A DNA stretch of 64,000 nt from Balanoglossus misakiensis (lineage: Eukaryota; Hemichordata), in contig CM082578.2 in assembly GCA_040954595.2 (NCBI GenBank), forward strand, positions 11,842,001 to 11,906,000. Reading direction: 5' to 3'. Every line of letters begins with the position of its first letter. The first letter of the stretch is position 1. A program made the translations under genes and the position numbers. The notes below the pieces were generated by a model that saw only the letters and a list, made by a program, of their open reading frames with translations, made no database searches and was not told the DNA's origin. This document shows positions 46,947 through 58,700 of the stretch, in pieces.

Positions 46947-49935
46947 ACCGTTCTATGTAAAATCACGGTCTCCCATCGTGTAATGTTCGAGTGCAGTAAT
47001 CAGCATGATCACTCCCAAGAGAAGTTTTTCCCTTGGTTATCGGATTTTCTCTACTGCAGTGCTAAAACCAATTACAAGGAACGTTACACATGTAATGATC
47101 TTGTACATTCGACATAAACTGCTTTCTTTGGACCACATCCAAAATTATAATGGATGCTTATCATTTACAGACTGTTACTTATTACCATTTTTGAATCCAT
47201 CTCTATGGTCAGTTGTGATCATATTTGCAGGGTAATCGCGACTCTTTCGTATTTGTGTCACGATTAAACAGAGAATTAAGGCCCATGGTTACATTTACAA
47301 AACAATGATTTACAGTGTCGACAAAAATTCATGGGATTTCAGATTTTAGATGAACGCTGTAAATAGCTTGACTATAGAGCCTGTTTACACCTGTGGTGTA
47401 CAAATGTATACTGTAAGTTGTAAAGTTGACAGGAAGGCTAAAGTAATACAGTTAGGTTTTTAATGACTTTTGTGGTGTACGTGGAGTGTCATGAATACAG
47501 AAGAATGTATAACATTTTTTTTAAAATTTACATACTAATGAATATAAACGGTGCTAATTCCACGAAATTAATTAATTGTAATTTAAAATTATGATTATAT
47601 ACAACCTTTTGTATTATTCAGTGTTATGACTCTGTCATATTTGTTTGAGTTTTTGTAGACATATTGACCCCCAAATAACTGTGAAACCATTGTAGAGACT
47701 TAAGGTTACAAGATTGTACAGACATAAAATTTTGACGGATTATGGGGGTTGATAAGGTTAAATCCTACCCGGACTATTTATTGTTTGGAACTGGGGTACT
47801 TACCAGTTGGTACGCACAGTAAATTGGTTTGTCTCCAAGGCGAAAAGCATGGTGCTGTTGAGCACACATGGTGGAGAATCCATGTACGGAAGTCACCGCA
47901 AACAAAAACATGGTGTGTTCTGTTTCATCAGGGGAGCCAGAATAAAACAGATGCAGTAGAGGGCCGAGCCTTTGCTTTGTGAAGAAAAACAACTTCAATG
48001 CTCCAGAAATCACTGTTACCCACCTTGCGTGGTCTCAGAAAAAGGTTTCTCGGCAACAAACTGAATAGCTAGTGGGTTGGGTTTTTTTGCCTTTACTGAG
48101 TAAAACTGCATTACAGTACTTGCATTGGAAGCCCAGGACTGGCTTTACTCGTCTGTGAAGCTCTTATTTTTTCGGTGTTGCACTGCTCTCCGTTCGCGTT
48201 GTGCCGCCATCGTGCAATCATACGTGTACCTGGATTTCTCCCCTCCCCCATTTTTAGTTGTAGCACTTGCCCTTGATGGCGATGCAAAATAAATATTAAG
48301 GATTTGCGCGCGGAATGTAAACCGGTAAACTGCGCGAACTTGTGCGCATGTCTTTTCCCGTAGGATTACATGAAGATTGCTAGAAAACACCCTTCTACTA
48401 TAGTTATTTTCAAGAAATTTTACTCATGATACCACATTCAAGTAAAAAATGAATTGATTGGTCAATAAAATCGTATGGTCACCGCGCTCTATTTTGAGAT
48501 AAACTTCGTTAAGGATTTTGCCCATTGTAACCATGGATACACAGTGCATCATCATTAGACAGTGTTATTTTCAATGACGGCGATTGTATAACTTACCTTT
48601 ATAAAAGTTAGCAAGCGAAAGAATATTGGTCTCTGGTAACAAGTGTTATCACTGTTTAGTTGACTCATCTTGCTATCTTTTGAGAAGAAGAGACATGTCA
48701 AAATATGCGAAATAGCGTTTCAATGACATTTTCCCGAGGTGATTTCAATTCGGAGTTAATGCTTTCCTTTATAAAAAAAACAGATTGAGGAATCCGTCAA
48801 ACAGTGAGTGGATTTCAAATGATGGTTTTAATTTCTACAGCAGCGGACAGACCTTTGGTGGATTTATAGCCTGTCTGTCACAAATTAGCCCTCAGAATGG
48901 GCTTAGTGCTGGCCGTGTTTATAAAAAAGCAAAACAAGGTTACGCGGTCTCCGCGTTCTGTTGACTGAACCAATACCAATACAATCACGCCATCTTGAAT
49001 GCAGAAAGTTTTTACTTTGGCGGTTCCGATAAAACGTAAAACCGATTACATCTACGATGTTGGATTAAATTGCCAACAAAATATGGAAAACCATATGTTG
49101 TTTTTTTTGCGCGATATTTTATCGACATAATTTCAAGCCCGTTTGTCTGTCTGTCTGTCTGCCTGACTTCCAATTTTTCACGGGTGATTCTCTCCGGGTC
49201 CACCATTCAAGATGTTATGTAAACCACTGAGATGCCGAAACATAGTAGGGAAATTGTGTAAGAAAATTAAAATCATCATGCAACTTACAGGAAAAACACA
49301 ACACTGGCCACATACCGATAGTTGAACAGTCACGCAGCACCCCTGCTGATGGACGGAGATTGCAGACAAGGTGGCTGATGGATTTATTTTTAAATTGAAT
49401 TTTTCGCTTTTTAATCCCTTTAGACCTAATATGCATTTTCATTGATCACAGTGCCATATTGGAAAACTTAAGATTTTGTAAAAAAAATATATGTATTATA
49501 ATTGTCACGAGTTCCCGGGGGAAGTACAGTAGACAGTTTGATTGTCTTTTGTCTGCTTGCAAAAAAACACCCCCGACATAAAATTTTCTACAAAGAGAGG
49601 CTTATTTGCACTAAAACATCATTCGTTGAAGAGGTTGGTGAAAATTACTAGAGGCCTAAGGTAAGACAGAAAATAATTTTGCGAACAAAGACCGAATTGT
49701 TGCCTTAGCTGCACATGCAGTTTTTTCTCATGTGTGCAACCCCAAATTATGTATGTTTCTCATTTTTGAAGTGAAATATCGTCGTAACCATGCATATATA
49801 CACGTATATCCAGTGCATTTAGAACATGTATACTATACCAAACCATACCTGTAGATGCAAATGCGACTGTACAAAAATGTAAATGCATAAAGCCAATTTA
49901 ATTACGACTCTGTTTGTTACAGTCACGATCGCAAA
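46947..49935. other. LRRK 3' UTR and intergenic region before the lectin
   Basis: No confirmed gene. AATAAA-type signals on the + strand occur near 47,942 and 48,285. A CpG-containing stretch at about 48,180-48,360 carries a possible - strand first exon (48,210-48,149). TCTG tetramers lie at 49,141-49,162. Confidence 0.4.
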
Positions 49936-52041
49936 ATGTATTTCAAAGTAGCCATACTCTTTCTGTCTGGGTTTGCTTTGTCTACGGTACAGGTAAGCTA
50001 GCTTTCCTTGTTTGCTTTAAAAGATTCACCGTTTTGTAATTAACATAAACATGTACCCATATTGTTAAGTAACCGATAGCGTAAAGAACATCACTTTCGT
50101 TGGCCCCCTTTTTATGATAGCTAGGATATACTGCCACAAAGTCTCTCAGTGAACCAAATGATGTCGATGCATTTGCCGCATAAGTTAAGAGATAATTTTG
50201 TTTGTGACCCCTCAGTGGACGAATGAAATACTCCTATCGCTACCTGGTTTCCTTAGGCACTTACCCTTATCTGCATGTCAATCAAGTTCTCACTACAAAT
50301 ACTTACATGAATAGCAACACTTAATTTCGTGTGATTTTAAACTTTACCCTTTCGTCTCGCCATAACCATGCTTCACAGGGTATGTTCTGGGTAAGTAATA
50401 TTAACATATTGTGTCTCACTATACATGTAGTTACTGCACTGTTCGATTTGTTGAGGTTTAATTGGAGTAAGTTCCAGCTTTGTCATATTTCTCGTCATTT
50501 GGATTTTAAAAGGGGGAATAGCGTAGTTGGTATTTCCTTTCCAATTCATTCCACAAATGAAGAAATTGTAGTCGTGCTCTCATGCAGATAATACATGATT
50601 GGGGGATTCTGTGGGTGCCATTCTCTGTATACAAGTATTCTGTTTTAACATCGCCTCGTTCGTGAAACTGCATTTCGTTGAGTTGAAAATACCATCAGTT
50701 TCAGTTGTCACCTTGGCACTAATAACGTATTACACAATTTGATGGCACTTTTTACGTTTCTGTTCATTTTGATTTGCCTCACAGGACTGTGTACGTAAGT
50801 ATCAAAGAAATCTTAATCGAAATCTTAGTACGCTGCTTGCAATCTAATCACCGACATGTTTTTTTAATGGAATGATGGCAGATATGTGTATTTTGCTCAC
50901 TAACAGTGTTTCTTATTCATTGTCAGCATCCTTTTGCCTTTGCAAAAGGTACGAAGTTCATTGTCAGATGCCCGACGATGCCAACTCTGGAACGCAGACG
51001 TACTATGGATACGCCGAAGATAAATGTGCTGAACGTGGAGGTTCGCTGGCCAACCTGGTGGACGAAGAAATTGACTCATTGGTGAGGACCTTCATCGACA
51101 GCGAAGGCCTCGGTGGACCTCCCTGCATCACGCGCTACGGGTTCTTCATCGGCTTGACTGATAGTGCGAGCGAAGACAATTTTGTTTGGAGCAACGGTGT
51201 TCCAATATGTGCTGGCAGTTACACGAACTGGGCCCCCGGAGAACCAAACAACAACACGAGGAGAGATTCCGATGGCCAGGACTGCGCGCAACTTTGGTTA
51301 GTTCTTGAGATGATTGTTGTCTTGTTGTTTTAGAAAGTGTACGTCTAGTTGATGTGATGACGGGGGTCGAACAAGAGGTCGGACGCCTCTGAGGATTGTG
51401 TAACTTGTAGATTCGGGCTATATAAGGTTGATTGATTGATTGTTTGGTTGATCGATTGATTGATGCATGGGTGGATGGATGGAGGTTGGGCGGAATAACT
51501 AACCATGCCAATGGATGGAAGGATGTTGTTTTCCCCGAAAAGTATAGAACTTAGAAGTACTTGATAATTAACTGCATCTTTGTTTCGCTGACCAATTTCA
51601 GGTACAGATTCGGACACAATGGGAAGTGGGACGACGAATATTGCAATTTCAGACCAAAGGGGTTCATCTGTGAAATTCCAAGTAAGTCGTATACAGATTA
51701 TACTGAAAAATATCATTTGAGGTCTTATTAGGCTGTATTCTTTCATGATTTTTTCGGGTTGTTCGAAATCGACGGCAACCAACCAAAATGCCTGCCGAAA
51801 CGAAGTGTGACCACAGGTAATCCCCCCCCCCCAAAATATTGAGTAATAGTTTGGCGGTGTCGTCTCATTATAACGGTGATGCATTTTGACGAAATCGCGC
51901 GAGAACATAACATACATTTAATGACGTACCCATTTCAGTGTCACGAAACTCTGCGAGGAGAAACACTATCGTGAATATTGTTCATGTCAATCGCTGTTTT
52001 TGTCTCTTTCAGCCCACTGCTGTTGCAGTGAAGCTCCCTAG
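49936..52041 (+). CDS. Secreted C-type lectin
   Basis: Single-CRD C-type lectin of 185 residues. Six exons: 49936-49992, 50379-50390, 50785-50794, 50927-51296, 51602-51681, 52013-52041. Exon 1 encodes a signal peptide (MYFKVAILFLSGFALSTVQ). Two micro-exons of 12 and 10 nt add GMFW and DCV and restore phase to the CRD. CRD landmarks: KCAERGGSLANL, FFIGLTDSASEDNFVW, WAPGEPNNN (EPN, the mannose-type calcium/sugar motif), DCAQLWYRFGHNGKWDDEYC (WDD in the place of WND) and FICEIP. The tail THCCCSEAP is Cys-rich and could form an interchain disulfide. Expected role is extracellular carbohydrate binding, probably immune or adhesive; the ligand is not known. The micro-exons rest on phase and splice sites only, so the N-terminal junctions are less certain than the CRD. 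Confidence 0.85.
51421..51484 (+). repeat. GATT tetranucleotide tail, possibly of a SINE-like insertion
   Basis: (TTGA)n and (GGAT)n units preceded by CGGGCTATATAAGG, in the intron after lectin exon 4. A similar GCGCTATACAAAT plus GATT run lies at 53,484-53,530. Confidence 0.6.
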
Positions 52042-52148
52042 GACGGTGAAGAACAAGCTAGTTCCCCGTGATGACAGATTCCGGTTCACATGCATCAGTT
52101 ATCTTCGACTTCTTAGTGAATTCCGGTAGTTAATTTATTAGTTAGAAA

Positions 52149-52154
52149 AATAAA
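52149..52154 (+). terminator. Poly(A) signal of the lectin gene
   Basis: AATAAA 108 bases after the lectin stop, with a second AATAAA about 23 bases later. Confidence 0.6.
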
Positions 52155-52179
52155 GAATAGTAAGGTATATAAATAAACA

Positions 52180-54250
52180 ATGAACTATGTTATGTTGACT
52201 GTTGCAATCATTTTTCTAGTAGCCCTAGTCAAAGGATCAAAGTTTTTCACATGTACCTACATTCGAACTTTTCTATGACGAGAATTGCATGAGATATAAC
52301 CAAGAGGAAACTACTTTCATTTTGTATACATCACACCTATGAACGCTAAAACTGAGCATGCGGATGGCGATGATACTGGCACTTTATATATTATGATCCC
52401 ACTATCTGCATAAGAACGGAATTTTTAGCTGTCAGTGTATTTTGCTATGTCAATTTACAGTTGCGTCGCGTTGCGTTGCGTTGTGTTATATTGTACAACA
52501 TAAACTGGAAAGTTACAAAAATGTCAGCGTAAATATCGAAAGTATGCTTTCTGGAATTGCCCCCTGTTGCGTGTCTTGCCTCATAGACTCTGAGTAAATC
52601 ATAAGTCTATGAGAAGTGAAACTAGTGCTCATGGCATATTGACATGTGACCGTACCACAATAACACGTGATTTTAGCGGAAACTGAACTCTAACACTGTA
52701 CAAATAGCTTTTGACTGACGACAAGTGGGTATAACCACGGTCACACTGTGTGGAGTGAACCGTGGTATAACAAAGCGCGTCCAGTTCGGTGACTGCAACA
52801 AGCAAACTATTTCAAGAGTGCTGAAGTAAGTATTACTCGTTTCTGACACATGTACAATTTTACAACTGGACCTATGCACCTCTTCAACACCAAAATCTTT
52901 AAGTTGACATCGAAACAGTCACCAATTGAAATCGTCAGCAGGGACCGTCAGTTCAGGAACTTTAGTTATGCTGTATTGTCTCGCTCGGTTCCATTCAACG
53001 GTTTCCTATTAAACAGGCGTGGTTCTGATAATGGCGGTATTTTGTGGAAAATCAATTTCAGTACCATAAGAGACTCGTGATAAAATCTGTTTACACTTTT
53101 TAAAACTACAGCTGCTAGCTGTAGACGACGTTCAATTAGTTCGTGAAGTTGTTGGATTCATCCAGGCAACGCGCACGTACGCCTATAGTGCTTCAAACCT
53201 GTCCCAATCAGAAATCGTTTGATTCATAAGTTAGGGGGCCCTGATTCTGCCAAAGGGTAAAAGTTCAAGAGGTGTCATTCCATTTTTCTAGTTACTCGAC
53301 CTTACTGTAGACCTGATTGGTTATCAGTCATTGAGAGTGTTCTTGTCTTGACTTAAACTGATTTCAAAGCGAAAGTGTTCTGATCAACGGCGAAAGTGAA
53401 AGTTGGCAGTTTCGCATTATTTCGCAAGAGCATATGGTGTGGGCCAATGAGCACAAGCGCCTTTGAGTATGACACTTGTTATAGATACTGGCGCTATACA
53501 AATTTCTCTGATTGATTGATTGATTGATTGAGTTTAAGGGTCTGCATTTTGCAAATACATGTATCATTTGTCAGATCTCAATGCTGAATGGAAGAGTTTT
53601 AAAGTCCAACTCTCGCTTGAAATGTATTTCGAATATAAAATTAGCAGTCGACAACGAACAACGCTGAAACTCAACGGTGACGAATATTTCTCGTACATAT
53701 ACGGATCATGTGAGAACCAGGGATAGGTGGGGGGGGGGAGGGGGGTTCTTGACTTTCCTGATAAATTTTAATGAGGTGAAAAAATTCACAATCTTCCGAT
53801 TTGGGTGTTAAGAGTGGTAGCACGTGACTGAAACAGTTCTGAATGATTCATGGGCGCGATGATGACACTCGTCTAAAGGGCAACTTCCCCGCCAGACTTT
53901 TTCTGACCCGCTATATTTTCTTGTCAGCATTTCCTCGTAGGATACTGAGAAAGGTGAGGCGTTTTCCTTTATTGGCTGAAATCGCCCCATGTTTTTATAC
54001 ACGTCTTTGATTCTAACAAGTCGATTTTTCTCTAGGAGTTTAGGAAGCGAAGACTGACGAGTTGACCTGATCCTGACACATTATCTTCGATTTCTTTAAC
54101 CACTACGGATATTTTACCTCTTCATTCAGACGAATCGTTCATATGTCGGCTGCACAATGCTTGTTTTGTGACGTATCACGGTTCAATAAGACAGAGTTCA
54201 CGTAAAGCACGGGAGTTTCCCCGCGGTCGAGAATAGAACAGTACACCATA
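52180..54250. other. Intergenic region between lectin and receptor
   Basis: No gene recognised. Contains a SINE-like sequence ending in a GATT run (about 53,400-53,530) and a G-tract at about 53,727-53,747. Confidence 0.45.
53400..53530 (+). mobile_element. SINE-like sequence with (GATT)n tail
   Basis: AGCGCCTTTGAGTATGACAC and TGGCGCTATACAAATT followed by five TGAT units resemble the 3' end of tRNA-derived or other short retroposons widespread in animal genomes. The 5' boundary is not clear. Confidence 0.4.
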
Positions 54251-54366
54251 CACTAGTCTAGTATCTCGCCGTATTTTGTCCGCTTTGCCTCTGTTACGTA
54301 GGAGAAGTTTGCTGTTGTTTAGTGACCAGGTGTGTTTTCGCTTACTTTCGTAATTTGAATATTTGC

Positions 54367-54721
54367 GGGACCAGGTGTGGTGCATTCATTATTTTCCCCA
54401 TATAAAAAGCCCGCACGTTGTGTTGCGGCGTAGCTACTAATTTGGACTTGCCCGTGTGAGCTGTTCTGTTCCTCGCCGGCTTGGGAGCTGTGCTGTATTT
54501 TATGCTGCCCTGGTCTGGAAACCGCGCCCAGAAGCCGTGCTACCATGAGGAATTCGTCTGAAAGCCGTGCCGTCTACCGGGGAATTGTGCCAGAACGCTA
54601 CTCGGACTGAACGTCGTTGTTGGGACTGAACGTCGCTGTTGGGACTGCCGTGGTGCTGGTCGCGTTCGTCGTGCGCTACAGAACCGTGGACTTTATTCTT
54701 TCATTTCCCACACCTGGTCCC
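54367..54721 (+). mobile_element. 355-bp element with 14-bp terminal inverted repeats and internal TATA box
   Basis: Starts GGGACCAGGTGTGG and ends with its exact complement CCACACCTGGTCCC. Inside is TATAAAAA at 54,401-54,408 followed by a GC-rich stretch with a 19-bp tandem repeat (GAACGTCGYTGTTGGGACT) near 54,609-54,646. A partial copy of the tip (GACCAGGTGTG) also lies at 54,324-54,334. It could be a DNA MITE or a solo-LTR-like remnant. Confidence 0.6.
54401..54408 (+). promoter_or_regulatory. TATA box, candidate promoter for the receptor gene
   Basis: TATAAAAA within the 355-bp element. The receptor's first coding exon has a good 3' splice site just upstream of its ATG (ttttttcgcag at 55,690-55,700), which implies an upstream non-coding exon that could start here. 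Linkage is inferred. Confidence 0.35.
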
Positions 54722-55718
54722 ATTTAAGGTAGCCACTTATTTTTGTGCGTTTTTTCAGTGTATAATCATTTTACATTTACCCATGTTTATTTGTAATAAT
54801 TAAAAAGTTTCCATAAGCAAGGAAATAACGTGTGGTGTGCCTATTGTTGACCGTCTTTGTTGCGTGCTGCGCTGGTTGGTTCACCAAAGCGAGCCATTCA
54901 ATAAGTCTATTTTTGCTCACTGCCCTGTTTCGGAATTGAACGGCCAGCGTGCCGTAACACCTCCAAAACAAGTTAGTTAGTTTTGGAAGCAAAGCGGACA
55001 AAATACGACTAGATACTACACTAACCATACACCGATTCACATGGCGGTCATTTTTTTGCAGCGGTATACTGTAAAATACCGACAACAACACCTCGTATTT
55101 TACCTTCTTGTACCCGATGGCTGATATAAAACGATAAAGCATCTGCATTCATTAGCTAACCAAGGAATGCAGAGACAGAATGCTAACACGGTTGTATGAA
55201 AAAGGCTGCCTATACGCATGCTGGTCACAACAATATCCGTTGTACTTTGGCTTGTATTAGATGACCCTTCGACTACCAGTGTTTTCAACATTTTTTCTCT
55301 TACTTGACAAAGCCTGTGCTCAGAGTCGCACCTACCACACTACACTTGTGGGGAAAGCCAATAAATAATGGCCGAATTGTTTATCGCGTTGTAACTTGTT
55401 CGACGCTCCGTGGTTTTTAGGCAAGGGAGACAGAATGTCACGCACCTCTGTGACCTCACCACTTAATAAAATTCTTTGTAATATTATTTTGTAGTTGTTT
55501 GTTAATGCGGTCATTGCGCTTTTCATTTTAGGTTTGTGTGTCGCTTTATGTTGCCTTTGTACTTTTGGGCCACACATCAGGGGCCGATCTTGCCAAGAGG
55601 CCGTGCTGCAGTCCATTTGAGAAACCCGCACGGCGAAGGCCATGTTACTTATTAATTTCTCGCTTCTTGTTTAACATTTTTCTTCATTTTTTTCGCAGAA
55701 GGTGACAACTTCACCGAA

Positions 55719-58700
55719 ATGCTTCGTGGTAGTGCTGTCCTGGTGGTTTTGCTCACGGGGCTGTCATTGGCTGAAGTCAAGGTGACGTCACTCGCAGCGT
55801 CATGTCCATCGCCAACTTCATGCGACTGTCAGTTCTCAAGTGATAACGGTACCTTCACATCCCCTAACAACGACGAAGGGGTCTATGGTGACAGTCTGCA
55901 CTGTTCATACAGAATCAGTATCGGAAAAAAAGGACACGCCATTAAGGTGAGAATTGGAATTTCTTTTATGCTTTCAATAAAACATTGGCCCAGTATTCAT
56001 TGATAAACAATATCTAATACATGGTGAAAATATCAGAACAGCTCTATATGAAAATCAAACACACTGACATAGTGTTTTCTTTATATCATTTAATAAAACT
56101 GTTTTGGTACCTTTTTGTGAATATTTCAAGAAAATGAGAATATTTCAACACTGCTTTATCAAAATTCTACATGTAAGGCCATGGAAAGAATAACCACGCA
56201 CCGCATCTTGGTAGTCATCTACTTTAGGCGCTCTCTTCATGGTCCCCGGTTCTTGACGTCTGAATCTCAATACAAATGATCGTTTGTATACATTTACATA
56301 TTTCGTTCTCTTTCTGATCAAACACACAGCTCCAGTTCTTGTATTTCGACATCGAGGAAACGGCCGACTGCGCGAACGACTACATCAAAGTTTACGACGG
56401 AAAGGATGAAACTGCCAAACAGCTATCCCCAAAGATGTGCGGTTTCCTAATCCCTGACGTCATCTACTCTTCCGGTCCCGATCTCTTTCTGCAATTTGTC
56501 ACCGATAACGATAAGCATTTCCGAGGTTTTAAAGCAAACTACGAGAGCGTGGATTATCTTACACAAAGAAATTATTCTGGTGAGATTTCCAGTTTAAAGC
56601 TTCTTTTACAAAAATGACTTGGGTATATATTATTTGGGAAACCGTCTAACAGGTTATTATTATTTTTCAGTTTGTGGAGACTCTAGTGCAAGATCGGTGG
56701 GTGGCTTTATACATTCCCATCCTCAGTACCCTCATATTATGGAAAGACAACCGACATCTACTTGTGACTTGAACATTTACAGGCTGCCAGATTTCCGGAC
56801 TCTACATATGATCTTCGTCGACGTGGATATCTATTCCAAAGGTGAGTCGCGTGTACATGCGCACGCACGAATAATATTTTTAAATCGTTTGTTATGACCT
56901 GCTTACGATGAATGTCTTTGCTTAACCATGAGTGCTGCGGCTCAATTCTTCTGTATTTATTTGGTCTGCACAGGACAATGTAAAGTTTGGCCTCCAACCG
57001 ATACATGGTACATTGCAATAACCGATACACAAGGAACTGTACAAGAAATGGTATGCGATATGTTATCCAATCACAATTACACCGAAGAGGTCGACTGCAA
57101 AATATTGTTTTCAATGAACCCGTATACGGTCGGAAATTCGGGCTTTTCTATTCGTTACTGGCAATCATATGAAACAGGTAAGCTGCGTTTATTTTCATGT
57201 TATATTTTGCACCGTAACTTGTACATTGTAAGCTCATTGTTTCACACAGTTAACCTATACATAGTCAACTTTGTTTGTTTGTTTGTTTGTTTATATCGAT
57301 CTTATTTTTATTTACCAGAGGGTGACGACTGCTACCCAAACTTCATGTGTGATAATAAAGTCTGCATTGGAACCGACATGCAATGTGATGGTTTTGATAA
57401 CTGTGGTGATTCCTCCGACGAAAGGCACTGTGGTAGGATAATGTTGATTATTTTGTCATATATGATGTTGATCATAGTCAACGACGATTGTTTGTTTCTT
57501 ATCTTCCGACCAACGTAAGATTTTTAAGGTTTTGTTTCTGACGTATCCACGAGTCTGAAAAGGCTGCCGTTTTTGCGCAACAGGTGCAGAAAAATTGTGT
57601 AATTATAAACTACATATACCGTGTTGTAATTTATTTCCTTATTTACTACTCTTGTTCAAAGGTTTCTGTGATTCGACCCCTTGTAAGAACGGTGCTACGT
57701 GCAAAGCTATACAAGGCGGGTACACTTGTCAGTGTGCTCCCGGTTACGAAGGAGAGAACTGTCAAACAGGTGTGTGTTGGTATAATTATTTATGTTTGCC
57801 TTACAGTGGCTTTTTACGTGATTCTATTGTGCGGTTGGCTAATCACGCGTGACACAGTGCACACCACTTAGTTTTTAGCTCGTGCGACATCGATTCGACC
57901 TGAAATAAAACAACTGCAGCTATATACACAAAGAAAGCTGAGCTGATTTATGGGATACTCGCAGTGCTGTGGATCGGAACGCTGTACCCTCACACACAGA
58001 ACACAGAAGAGGGGGGGGGGGTAAAACAGAATTCACCCGCTCAACGGTATCTTGACATCTTTACAACTTCTCGAATGTTTAAACTGTCCGTTTTGTCACT
58101 CTTTACCATAGAAATCGATGAGTGTGCTTCAGGACCATGTCAGAACGGCGGCACCTGTCTGGACTCCATCAACAAATATGAATGCAAATGCCCGCAGGAT
58201 TACAAGGGTCAAAACTGCGAAAATTGTAAGTCTCTGTCTCCTTGCCATTCTTTATAGTCAAGTTGTTAAGGTTACAAAGATTACAATTGCTAGTAATTGA
58301 AACTTTTATATATCAGCAGATAATTCTGGAACAGACACGTGATTTTCTCGTATATTTCAGATGAGTGCTCCCGTCGATACAATTTGAACACGGGTCAAAA
58401 CGCCACTATGACGTCACCCAACTATCCGGAGAAGTACGGCAATTACATTGAATGTACTTACGAAATTAACACGGTGAACGGAAGTCTCATCAAGGTGAGA
58501 ATTCTCACTTTGAAGTTTTACTTGTGATAATCTGGCCCACTAACTGTAACTTTAAGCTGATATGAACTAAGTTTAGGGAGGACTGCATTTCGAATAATAG
58601 GTGTAAAAACAGAAATTTACCTGTACCCCCACCACTCACCGGCTTAATATTCAAACCAATCGCGTCTTTCTACTTTCAGCTAAATTTTTCAGCCTTTGAA

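Larger units (their letters stand above)
54254..55023. mobile_element. Inverted-repeat element with 35-bp arms
   Basis: 54,254-54,288 and 54,989-55,023 are reverse complements over 35 bp with three mismatches (core GCAAAGCGGACAAAATACG). They enclose 700 bp that includes a second inverted-repeat unit at 54,367-54,721. This suggests a composite or nested non-autonomous element upstream of the receptor gene. Confidence 0.6.

Noticed and set aside
47774-48013. - strand frame containing CAQQHHAFRLGDKPIYCAYQL as a known protein
   Set aside because: Not matched to any family that I know. Only its good donor is notable, so it is mentioned with the possible antisense gene and not annotated as CDS.
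49141-49165. TCTG tetramer run as a regulatory site
   Set aside because: Ordinary microsatellite with no supporting context.
51345-51917. Longest single - strand frame in the lectin region, 190 codons
   Set aside because: It overlaps confirmed lectin exon 5 in the other orientation and much of it is Ile-Asn-Gln-Ser repeats translated from the GATT microsatellite.
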